Notes under the pieces: model-generated
Databases searched by the model: none
Seen by the model: the letters and a program-made list of their open reading frames with translations, nothing else
What the model was told of the DNA's origin: nothing
Program-made: the position numbers and the translations under genes
From: CAZNPU01 sp964575335
GTDB taxonomy: Bacteria > Planctomycetota > Phycisphaerae > Phycisphaerales > SM1A02
NCBI GenBank assembly: GCA_964575335.1
Contig: CAZNPU010000006.1
Location: forward strand, 62,001 to 126,000
Length of the DNA stretch: 64,000 nucleotides
Reading direction: 5' to 3'
In this document: positions 19,141 to 26,221 of the stretch, piece by piece
Numbering within the stretch: the stretch's first letter is position 1
How the letters are laid out: each line of letters begins with the position of its first letter

Positions 19141-20010
19141 CTAAAGCCGCGCAATACGCTCGTATGTTTCGGGTCTGCGGTCGCGATAGAACTGCCAGAC
19201 ATTGCGCGCTTCCTGGATCATGTCCAGATCAAGGTCAGCCACAAGCACCTCATCCTGATCCCGCGACGCCTCAGCAATAATCTGCCCGTGCGGGTTGCAG
19301 AAGTAGCTGGTGCCGTAGTACTCGCCGGTTTCCCACGGCTGTTCGACGCCGACACGATTGATCGCACCAATGAAATACTGGTTTGCTGCAGCATGGGCTG
19401 GCTGTTCCAGTTTCCAAAGGTATTCGCTCAATCCTGCAACGGTGGCGGAGGGGTTGAACACGATCTCGGCGCCGTTGAGGCCGAGTTCGCGCGCGCCTTC
19501 GGGGAAGTGGCGGTCGTAGCAGATGTAGATGCCGATTCTGCCGAAGTCGGTTTGCCAGACCGGATAGCCGAGGTTGCCCGGCTTGAAGTAGAACTTTTCC
19601 CAAAAGCCGGGGTGACAATGCGGCAGGTGATTCTTGCGGTACTTGCCAAGGTACTGGCCGCGCTGGTCGATGATCGCAGCGGTGTTGTAGTACACGCCGG
19701 TCATTTCCTGCTCATACAAAGATACAACCATCACCATCTCATGCCGCTTGGCGACTTCCTGCATGAGCCTGGTTGTGGGCCCATCGGGAACCGGCTCAGC
19801 CATCGCATACCACTTCGTATCCTGTTCCGCAGGGAAATACGGGCCAAACCACAGTTCCTGAAGGCAGCACACTTGCGCACCGCGATCCGCAGCCTGTTGG
19901 ATGAGTGACATATGCTTGTCGATCATCGTTTGCTTGATCGCAGGCAGCGAACTGTTGGGCTGATGGTCGTAGGAAGCCTGAATCAAAGCCGCTCGCGTCA
20001 CATTCGTCAT
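19141..20010 (-). CDS. Carbon-nitrogen hydrolase, beta-ureidopropionase-like
   Basis: A 289-residue nitrilase-superfamily amidase. The catalytic triad is visible: Glu about 52 in LQELWFGPY, Lys about 126 in YRKNHLPH, and Cys about 164 in YICYDRHFPEGAREL. The segments EIVFNPSATVAGLSE, FIGAINRVG and the final VWQFYRDRRPETY match beta-ureidopropionase (N-carbamoyl-beta-alanine hydrolase, last step of reductive pyrimidine breakdown) more closely than N-carbamoylputrescine amidase. The latter remains an alternative. The start at 20010 is chosen because family similarity begins there and GAGG lies upstream; the frame is open to 20202. No other pyrimidine catabolic gene is nearby, so a role in beta-alanine supply is a guess. 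Convergent with queG. Confidence 0.85.
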   Translation of the reverse strand: MTNVTRAALIQASYDHQPNSSLPAIKQTMIDKHMSLIQQAADRGAQVCCLQELWFGPYFPAEQDTKWYAMAEPVPDGPTTRLMQEVAKRHEMVMVVSLYEQEMTGVYYNTAAIIDQRGQYLGKYRKNHLPHCHPGFWEKFYFKPGNLGYPVWQTDFGRIGIYICYDRHFPEGARELGLNGAEIVFNPSATVAGLSEYLWKLEQPAHAAANQYFIGAINRVGVEQPWETGEYYGTSYFCNPHGQIIAEASRDQDEVLVADLDLDMIQEARNVWQFYRDRRPETYERIARL

Positions 20011-20593
20011 TGAACGTCGATCCTCGTTGCGAAACCGATGGCGTTCGTGAAGAAATGGCACATTGTAGCCGCGCTGCACACAACAGGACATTTTCCCATG
20101 CAGCTCTCGTTCGGCGTACTCCGGCAGCCTTTGAGGTGCTTGCGCAAGTGCTGGCTGCATGGCTGTGACCTGACCATGCATGGCATCCTCGGCGCCTTCC
20201 AATGGAGGGAGATGAATCTGTCAAAGTAGGTTATCTGCCTGTGATGATCAGCGTGCGGGAACCTGCCGACAACCGTCTGCGAAACGTTGAAACAGACAGA
20301 TCGCTTGCTCTATTCAGCGCAATTTCTCTGCGCATTGAGGCTGTTTGCATGAGCCGCGCAGGTCAGGATCTGGGCGTTGACCGCGGGATCGCATATCGAC
20401 GTACGAACTTCGCAATAAGCTGCAAGTTTTCTATTCTCGAAGCCGTCAGGCAAGTGGTACACTGGGCTGTCTGTGATCGATCGGTTGATTGAGCGCGTCA
20501 TACCAACGCATCTGACGTTGATGCCCGATCTGGCGCTGCGATGACGCAGAGCGGGGCGGATGTTGAATTCATCGCTTGATGTGTGGGTGAACC
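20011..20593. other. 583-base divergent intergenic region
   Basis: Lies between the amidase (-) and the secreted metalloprotease (+). Short frames such as 20202-20492 have no similarity to known proteins and no good ribosome-binding site. No RNA gene, repeat or clear operator was seen. Confidence 0.4.
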
Positions 20594-23443
20594 ATGCAGA
20601 ACACTGTCGGATCGATATGGGTCAGCCGTGCAGCCGTGGTTATGACTCTGTTGTCTTTGGCGCTTCTCAGTAATCGAAACGCTGCGCAACTGGCGGAGAG
20701 CGGCCTTGTGCATGCGGAACATGTGCTGGTGCGACCGGCCGATCGAACCACAATGGCGATGTTTGACGGGATTGGCGTACTCCGCCATCGATCTGTTGAT
20801 ATTGATGCTGCAGTGTTGAAGTCGATGCAGCACGGCACGCGCGTCACGCTGAAGATGTTTGATGATGTCTCGCTGTCTGCTGTCATCGAGCGAAGCTGGC
20901 GAAGCAGGCCGGACACATGGCACTGGCAGGGGCGTGTTGAAGGGCATCCGCACAGCAGTATTCTGGCAGCGGCGGTTGACGATGCGCTGACGATGATGAT
21001 CCGTGTGCCGGGAGTGGGTGATTTTCGCGTCCTGTCGTACGGGCCGAACGGTCCGGTGGCAGAGCAGGTTGACGCTGAACGGTTCCCGCCCTGCGGCTGC
21101 GGACCGGAGCATGCGGTGCACAAGCCAGCTGGCCGTCCTACGCCCGTGGCAATCGGCCGCGGCGATGATGATCCTGACTGTGGGCGCATCATTGATGTGA
21201 TGATCGTCTATACGCCCGAAGCACGCATGCAGGTTGCGCCGCCAGACGACCCGGACAACGACGCTCCAATCCGTTCAATGGCTGAACTGGTGATCATGGA
21301 AACAAATCTGGGGTTTGAAAACAGCCTGATTGAACCGCGCGTACGACTGGTGCATGCAGCAGAGGTGGATTACGTCGAGTCGGGGAGTTTTATTACAGAA
21401 CTTGACCGACTGACGCTGCCGGATGACGGCTATATGGATGAGGTGCATCAATGGCGCGATGAGTACGGCGCTGATCTGGTGGCCATGCTCATCAGCCATA
21501 CACAGGGCAATACGATCTGCGGCATCGCCTGGATGATGAGCTCGCCTGCAACGGTTGATTTTGAATCCAACGCCTTCAGCGTCAACAGCACCATTTGCAT
21601 TGCGGGTATGACGCGCGTGGTGCCGCATGAGCTTGGCCACAACATGGGATGCAATCACGATCTTGATAATGCCGGCGGCATTCCCGCGCACGACTTTGCC
21701 TACGGACATCGATTCTTCGGCAGCGATGCGCAGCAATACCGCACCATCATGTCATATGCGCCCGGCATACGGATCGATCATTATTCAAATCCGGACGTAT
21801 TGTTTGTGGATACGCCAACTGGCATCCCCGACGCCATCGACAACGCTCGCAGCATCAATCTTGTGCAGGATATCGTGTCAAATTTCCGGCCGAGCGTGGT
21901 GATGAACAACGAGGGTTGGGTTACCGGTTCGCCGCTTGTACCGCCGGGTCTGATGGAGGGAGATCAGTTTGGCACTTCGATTGCGTTGGACGGCAATCTG
22001 TTGATCGTCGGCGCATCGGAAGTTGACCGCCCGGGCAACATACCCAACGTCGGCGCCGCATATATTTTCCGCTTTGATCCCGAAACTCAGCAGTGGGTGT
22101 ACGAAGCGACATTGCAGGCATCCGACGGTCAGGCGAATGATCGCTTCGGTATTGATGTGGCGATACTCGAACGGGAAGAAGGCAGTACGGCTGTGGTAGG
22201 AGCGTATCTGCACGATACGGGCGGCACAGATTCGGGAGCGGTGTACGTTTTTCGCCACACCGGCAGCGTATGGATTGAGGAAGCCAAACTGCGCGGAAAC
22301 GACACCGCGGCTGGCGATCTCTTCGGTCGCTCGGTGGCGATCACAGAAGCAAGCGGCGTTGAATATATTCTTGCCGGCGCTTATCTCGATGACGACAGCG
22401 GCGCAAGCTCAGGCTCGGCTTACGTATTCAGGCGAATTGGCAGCACATGGAGCCAGCACGCAAAACTGCGGGCCAATGATGGCGCAGCCAATGATCACTT
22501 CGGTGTAACCGTGGCAATGATTATGCATGCCGAGGACCAGTTGCCAATCGCCCTTGTTGGCGCATGGTGGCACGATCACGGTGATACGAATGCCGGGGCT
22601 GCGTATGTTTTCCGACTCAACGGCGTTGGAGCGTGGACGCAACAGGCGAAGTTGACAGCGAATGATCCCGTGGCCAACGCAAACTTTGGCATCAGTTTGG
22701 CCATGAACAACACCAGCGAGGGGCCGGTCGCGCTGATTGGCGCGTGGCGGGCTGGCGGTGTTGAGGCTGATACCGGCGCGGCATATCTCTTTCGGCAGGT
22801 TGGAGAGTCCTGGAACCTTGAAACGAAACTCACCGCTGATGATGGCGCAGCCGGCGATCGCTTCGGCATTGCCGTGGCGATCAATGAGAACCTTGCGATT
22901 GTCGGCGACCACATCAATGATGAAGCGGAAATCAACGCCGGGGCAGCCTACGCGTTTCATCGCGACAAAGGACAGTGGGTGTCGGCGGGCAAGATTTTGC
23001 CTTCAGTTCCCGAACTGGAAGGTCAGTTCGGCTCAACTGTTGCGGTTTACGCAGGCCATGTCGCCATAGGCGCATGGAACGATGACTATGCAGTGATCGA
23101 CGGCGGGGCGGTGTACTTCCCTGTCCCTGGCGCTCCGGCTGCCGACTGCAACATGAACGGCGTTCCGGATGAGTGCGACATACTCTTCGGCGACAGCGAA
23201 GACCTCAATTTCAACGGCATTCCTGATGAATGTGAATTGGTGTGTGTTGGGGATGTCGCGCCGCCCGGTGGTGACGGCGTGGTCAACAGCGATGACCTGC
23301 TGCTGATCATCGGCAGTTGGGGAGCCTGTCCGGCAAAAGGTGATTGTCCGGCTGATATTGCTCCACCCGGAGGTGATGGACTGGTCAATACTGATGATCT
23401 GCTGCTGATCATCGCCAACTGGGGAGCGTGTCCAACGATATAA
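20594..23443 (+). CDS. Secreted metzincin metalloprotease with FG-GAP propeller and dockerin-like tail
   Basis: A 949-residue exported protein. A signal peptide (1-30) precedes a pro-region with FPPCGCGPEH, possibly a cysteine switch. The catalytic domain begins near RIIDVMIVYTPEAR and has the zinc motif HELGHNMGCNHD (His about 345, 349, 355; Glu 346) with a Met-turn in TIMSYAPG (Met about 386), as in reprolysin-type metzincins. Residues about 445-835 contain seven FG-GAP-type repeats (for example NDRFGIDVAI and AGDLFGRSVAI), expected to form a seven-bladed beta-propeller. Then come Asp/Asn-rich calcium motifs (DCNMNGVPDECD, DLNFNGIPDECE) and two dockerin-like repeats with APPGGDG, DDLLLII and WGACP. 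It probably acts outside the cell; its substrate is unknown. Transcribed alone. Confidence 0.88.
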   Translation: MQNTVGSIWVSRAAVVMTLLSLALLSNRNAAQLAESGLVHAEHVLVRPADRTTMAMFDGIGVLRHRSVDIDAAVLKSMQHGTRVTLKMFDDVSLSAVIERSWRSRPDTWHWQGRVEGHPHSSILAAAVDDALTMMIRVPGVGDFRVLSYGPNGPVAEQVDAERFPPCGCGPEHAVHKPAGRPTPVAIGRGDDDPDCGRIIDVMIVYTPEARMQVAPPDDPDNDAPIRSMAELVIMETNLGFENSLIEPRVRLVHAAEVDYVESGSFITELDRLTLPDDGYMDEVHQWRDEYGADLVAMLISHTQGNTICGIAWMMSSPATVDFESNAFSVNSTICIAGMTRVVPHELGHNMGCNHDLDNAGGIPAHDFAYGHRFFGSDAQQYRTIMSYAPGIRIDHYSNPDVLFVDTPTGIPDAIDNARSINLVQDIVSNFRPSVVMNNEGWVTGSPLVPPGLMEGDQFGTSIALDGNLLIVGASEVDRPGNIPNVGAAYIFRFDPETQQWVYEATLQASDGQANDRFGIDVAILEREEGSTAVVGAYLHDTGGTDSGAVYVFRHTGSVWIEEAKLRGNDTAAGDLFGRSVAITEASGVEYILAGAYLDDDSGASSGSAYVFRRIGSTWSQHAKLRANDGAANDHFGVTVAMIMHAEDQLPIALVGAWWHDHGDTNAGAAYVFRLNGVGAWTQQAKLTANDPVANANFGISLAMNNTSEGPVALIGAWRAGGVEADTGAAYLFRQVGESWNLETKLTADDGAAGDRFGIAVAINENLAIVGDHINDEAEINAGAAYAFHRDKGQWVSAGKILPSVPELEGQFGSTVAVYAGHVAIGAWNDDYAVIDGGAVYFPVPGAPAADCNMNGVPDECDILFGDSEDLNFNGIPDECELVCVGDVAPPGGDGVVNSDDLLLIIGSWGACPAKGDCPADIAPPGGDGLVNTDDLLLIIANWGACPTI

Positions 23444-23804
23444 AAAAAGCACGCCGCGCATGAGGCCGGTGCTGCGAGAAGCATGAGCGCTCATCTATCG
23501 CCGCTCTTATGGGCTGTGCGTGCTGCGTAAAGCGTTTGGGCGGGCTCAGCTGTGTGCTTTGATGCACATATGGCTGAGCTTGCTGTTCGTTACCCGTCAC
23601 ATCACCTTTTATATCTGTCGATATCGCGGGATGGATATTACGAGGTTTGCCGGCAGCTTCAGCAATGGCGGCGGCCTGTGAATAAGCGGACTATCGGTGT
23701 TTAGTGGACCTTCCCTATATCCACTCACTCTGGGGTTCGTAGAGTTTGGTTGGAGCGCGACGGAATGTTGACAACCAGGCACCAACAAGACGACGGAGAG
23801 CCCC
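23444..23804. other. 361-base intergenic region before the membrane-stress operon
   Basis: No gene, RNA or clear terminator was recognised. A minus-strand frame at 23609-23806 has a lipobox-like LVPGC but overlaps the start of the next gene and lacks coding character. The operon promoter should lie in the second half. Confidence 0.4.
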
Positions 23805-24536
23805 ATGAGTCAGTTCACGCCAGGCGGCACCTCACCATCCGGTAGCGAGCATCACCATCATCATGCACGCGAACAGGGAGTAAGGGGGCATGTCAAAGAA
23901 GTGGCCAGCGACATCGGCCACAAGGTGCGCGAGAAGACTGCGCAAGCCACAAGCCGGCTGCAGGAACGAGCCGGCGTCGCAGCTGAACGCCAGAAATCCA
24001 TTGCTGCGGAGAAGCTCGATCGTCTTGCCGAGGCGATACGCCATGCGGCACATGAACTGGATGAACACAATGAAACAGGTATTGCCCGATTAATTGAGCA
24101 GGCAGCAATGCAGGTTGATTCATTGTCTGATCTCGTGCGTGAACATGACCTGGGCGACTTGCTTGAGTCGGTTGAAAATGCAGCAAGGCGGCATCCGGCG
24201 CTGTTCCTGGGCGGAATGTTTCTGGCCGGCGCATTTGTGGCGCGCGTGCTGAAAAGCTCGCGTGATCGTAACGGCAGACGCAGCATATCGCGGTACGCCG
24301 GTGAGGATACCTCTCGATATTACGATGAAGAAGACGAAGAGGAATACCAGGGCGAACGAGGTTATGTTTCGCGCGGCATCAGCGAAGCGGCAATGGGCGG
24401 ACCGGAACGCCGATTCAGTAGCTATCCCGGCCCCGACATACAAGGTGAATCGCCTGAGCAAGGCTCCAGGGAAGACTCGCCGCCGGGCGCAAGCCCAGGC
24501 TCATCGCCGAGCGCCCGCGAATGGGAGCAGCCATGA
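23805..24536 (+). CDS. Helical single-pass membrane protein, first gene of a stress-type operon
   Basis: A 243-residue protein I cannot assign to a named family. Residues 16-20 are five consecutive histidines. Residues 25-125 are highly charged and helical with apolipoprotein-like heptads (KVREKTAQATSRLQERAG). One membrane segment follows, HPALFLGGMFLAGAFVARVL (130-149), then a disordered Asp/Glu/Ser/Pro/Gly-rich tail. The layout resembles DUF883/ElaB-like or 'nutrient deprivation-induced' proteins. Its stop codon overlaps the next gene's ATG (ATGA at 24533-24536), indicating translational coupling. It begins a three-gene operon with a Holin-X protein and a DUF3618-type protein. That combination recurs in bacteria as an envelope-stress module, but the biochemical role is not established. 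Confidence 0.8.
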   Translation: MSQFTPGGTSPSGSEHHHHHAREQGVRGHVKEVASDIGHKVREKTAQATSRLQERAGVAAERQKSIAAEKLDRLAEAIRHAAHELDEHNETGIARLIEQAAMQVDSLSDLVREHDLGDLLESVENAARRHPALFLGGMFLAGAFVARVLKSSRDRNGRRSISRYAGEDTSRYYDEEDEEEYQGERGYVSRGISEAAMGGPERRFSSYPGPDIQGESPEQGSREDSPPGASPGSSPSAREWEQP

Positions 24537-24970
24537 TTCAACGCACAGACCCTCACGAACCATCGCTCGGCACGCTGTTCAAAGACCTAGCCGATGAAAC
24601 TCGAACGCTTGTTCGACAGGAAATCGAATTCGCCAAGACGGAAATGACGCAGAAAGCGTCGCTCGTCGGGCGAAACGTGGCATATCTGGCGGTTGGCGGC
24701 GCAATTGCGTACGCCGGACTGCTCGTGCTACTGCTGGCGATCACGGCCGGGCTTTTTCAGTTGTTGACGCTTGCGGTAGGACCGGGAGTAAGTTCGTGGC
24801 TTTCGCCGCTGATTGTCGGCATCGTCGTCGGCGTTGTCGGGTACCTGCTGGTGCAGAAAGGCATCAACACGCTTCGGCGAGCCGATCTTGCTCCCCACCA
24901 GACGATCGATTCAATTCGGGAAAACAAGGAATGGCTCAAGAACCGGCTGACATCAGAGAAACACGTCTGA
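24533..24970 (+). CDS. Holin-X-like (DUF1469) phage-holin-family membrane protein
   Basis: A 145-residue protein with a conserved N-terminal amphipathic part, LGTLFKDLADETRTLVRQE then EFAKTEM, and two hydrophobic helices (about 48-75 and 85-105), typical of the Actinobacterial Holin-X/DUF1469 family. Despite the family name there is no phage context. These proteins are found in chromosomal membrane-stress operons. It overlaps the preceding stop codon by four bases, and the next gene starts inside it, so all three proteins are probably made in fixed ratio. GGGAG precedes the ATG at short spacing. Confidence 0.85.
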   Translation: MIQRTDPHEPSLGTLFKDLADETRTLVRQEIEFAKTEMTQKASLVGRNVAYLAVGGAIAYAGLLVLLLAITAGLFQLLTLAVGPGVSSWLSPLIVGIVVGVVGYLLVQKGINTLRRADLAPHQTIDSIRENKEWLKNRLTSEKHV

Positions 24971-26106
24971 CGAGAATCGATCCCGCATCTGCGCGACAGC
25001 AGATAAAGCGGCGTGACGAAGGCGGTCATGCCGATCGCAATCGTTCGCTCGATGAGATTCGCGCCGACATGAAACGAACGCGCGCTGAGCTGGGCGACAC
25101 AGTCGCGGCGCTGCAGCATCGGTTGGCGCCGCGCGAAATCATGCATCGCACTGCCAACTCGATGCGCGAAGGCGCAGCAGAACTCGCGCGTCGCGGCACT
25201 CAGATCGTTCGCGAGAACCCCGGACCGTTTGTTGCTGCGGGTGTTGGCTTAGCTGTTTTGCTCCTTGCCCGCTCAAGACGAAACGCACCGCGCGGCAGAA
25301 AGGCTGACCGTGAACTCTTCGGCGTTTCCAAACGCCAAAAGAAATATACATTCGAGGCAATTGAAGACCTCGATGAAGACGTTGGTGAGGACGAATTTGA
25401 AGAACTCGGAGATTATGTGGGCGATTGCGAAGATCTCGAAGAAGGCGAAGAGCCGTACATGGATTTGGGATCCTACGGCGAACGACGTCGTCCCGAAGGC
25501 ATGATGGAGCAGGCCCGCGAGGCGGCGCGACGGGAACGAAAAAACGTTCGCAAAGCGACATCTAAATTCGGACGACGCGCAAGACGCATAGCCAGGAGAG
25601 CCTCGTCGCGCGTGCAGAAGGCGGGCAGTCACACCATGGAAAGGATGCATGAAATGCGAGTCCGAGCCAAGCAACGAATGCACAATGTCACAACGCGCGC
25701 CCGCGACACTGCTTCAAATATCAGCCATCGAGTGCAGGAGCGCGCACAGCGTGCCGGCGATTGGTTCAGCGACATGTTCGAGGAATATCCCATCGCAGTG
25801 GGAGCAGCATGCTTCGCCCTCGGACTCGTGGGCGGACTGAGCATCCCCAGCACGCGGCAGGAAAACCGAATGCTCGGCGGCATGCGCGATCGGCTGATGA
25901 AGACCGCACGCGAGAAGGGATCGGACTACCTTGAACGCGGCAAGGAAGTCGCAGGCCGCGCTGTCGAAGCAGCCAGTGAAGCCGTGCGCGAGGAAACACA
26001 AGGCAGCGAGAGCGGCGGCGACGAGCAGCAGCGCGAACAGCATGATCAAGGTCAAAAAGAGTCTGCGCAAACGCCGCAATCACAATCGCCTGACCAGCCC
26101 CTGTGA
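24931..26106 (+). CDS. DUF3618-type protein with two membrane helices and opposite-charge cytoplasmic blocks
   Basis: A 391-residue protein starting at the ATG 24931, inside the preceding gene by 40 bases; longer frames upstream are unlikely. Residues about 39-67 (SLDEIRADMKRTRAELGDTV) match the DUF3618 motif. A membrane helix follows (about 97-114, ending AVLLLARSRR), then a strongly acidic stretch (about 140-190, with EDLDEDVGEDEFEELGD). Next is a strongly basic stretch (about 205-275, with FGRRARRIARRASSRVQ), a second helix (about 305-325, PIAVGAACFALGLVGGLSI), and an amphipathic and Gln/Ser-rich tail. The final part resembles ElaB/YqjD-like inner-membrane ribosome-associated proteins. The charge layout suggests binding to nucleic acid, ribosome or a partner, but this is inference. 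Followed by a terminator. Confidence 0.78.
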   Translation: MAQEPADIRETRLTRIDPASARQQIKRRDEGGHADRNRSLDEIRADMKRTRAELGDTVAALQHRLAPREIMHRTANSMREGAAELARRGTQIVRENPGPFVAAGVGLAVLLLARSRRNAPRGRKADRELFGVSKRQKKYTFEAIEDLDEDVGEDEFEELGDYVGDCEDLEEGEEPYMDLGSYGERRRPEGMMEQAREAARRERKNVRKATSKFGRRARRIARRASSRVQKAGSHTMERMHEMRVRAKQRMHNVTTRARDTASNISHRVQERAQRAGDWFSDMFEEYPIAVGAACFALGLVGGLSIPSTRQENRMLGGMRDRLMKTAREKGSDYLERGKEVAGRAVEAASEAVREETQGSESGGDEQQREQHDQGQKESAQTPQSQSPDQPL

Positions 26107-26154
26107 GTATGCCGGCTGTAGGAAAGCGAACGTATCACTTGGATGATCAGCCTC

Positions 26155-26195
26155 AGCAGTTGTTTCGGTGATCTTTTGCCGAAACGCTGCTTTTT
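26155..26195 (+). terminator. Intrinsic terminator of the membrane-stress operon
   Basis: A stem formed by AGCAG plus GTTTCGG (26155-26168) and CCGAAAC plus CTGCT (26179-26191), with a small internal mismatch and a 10-base loop. It is followed directly by TTTTTA. It lies 49 bases after the operon's last stop codon and before the convergent copA end. Confidence 0.75.
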
Positions 26196-26221
26196 ATCCA
26201 TCCATACGCACACGCATTCCA

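Noticed and set aside
23609..23806. Minus-strand frame with lipobox-like LVPGC
   Set aside because: It overlaps the start and leader of the stress operon and the rest of the frame has no coding character.
23850..23864. Five consecutive His codons as an engineered tag
   Set aside because: The codons lie within a natural gene that has a clear operon context, and the codons CAT/CAC alternate as elsewhere in the window.
24533..24970. Holin-family gene as a sign of prophage
   Set aside because: The Holin-X/DUF1469 family is chromosomal in many bacteria; no endolysin, integrase, capsid or tail gene is present in the window.
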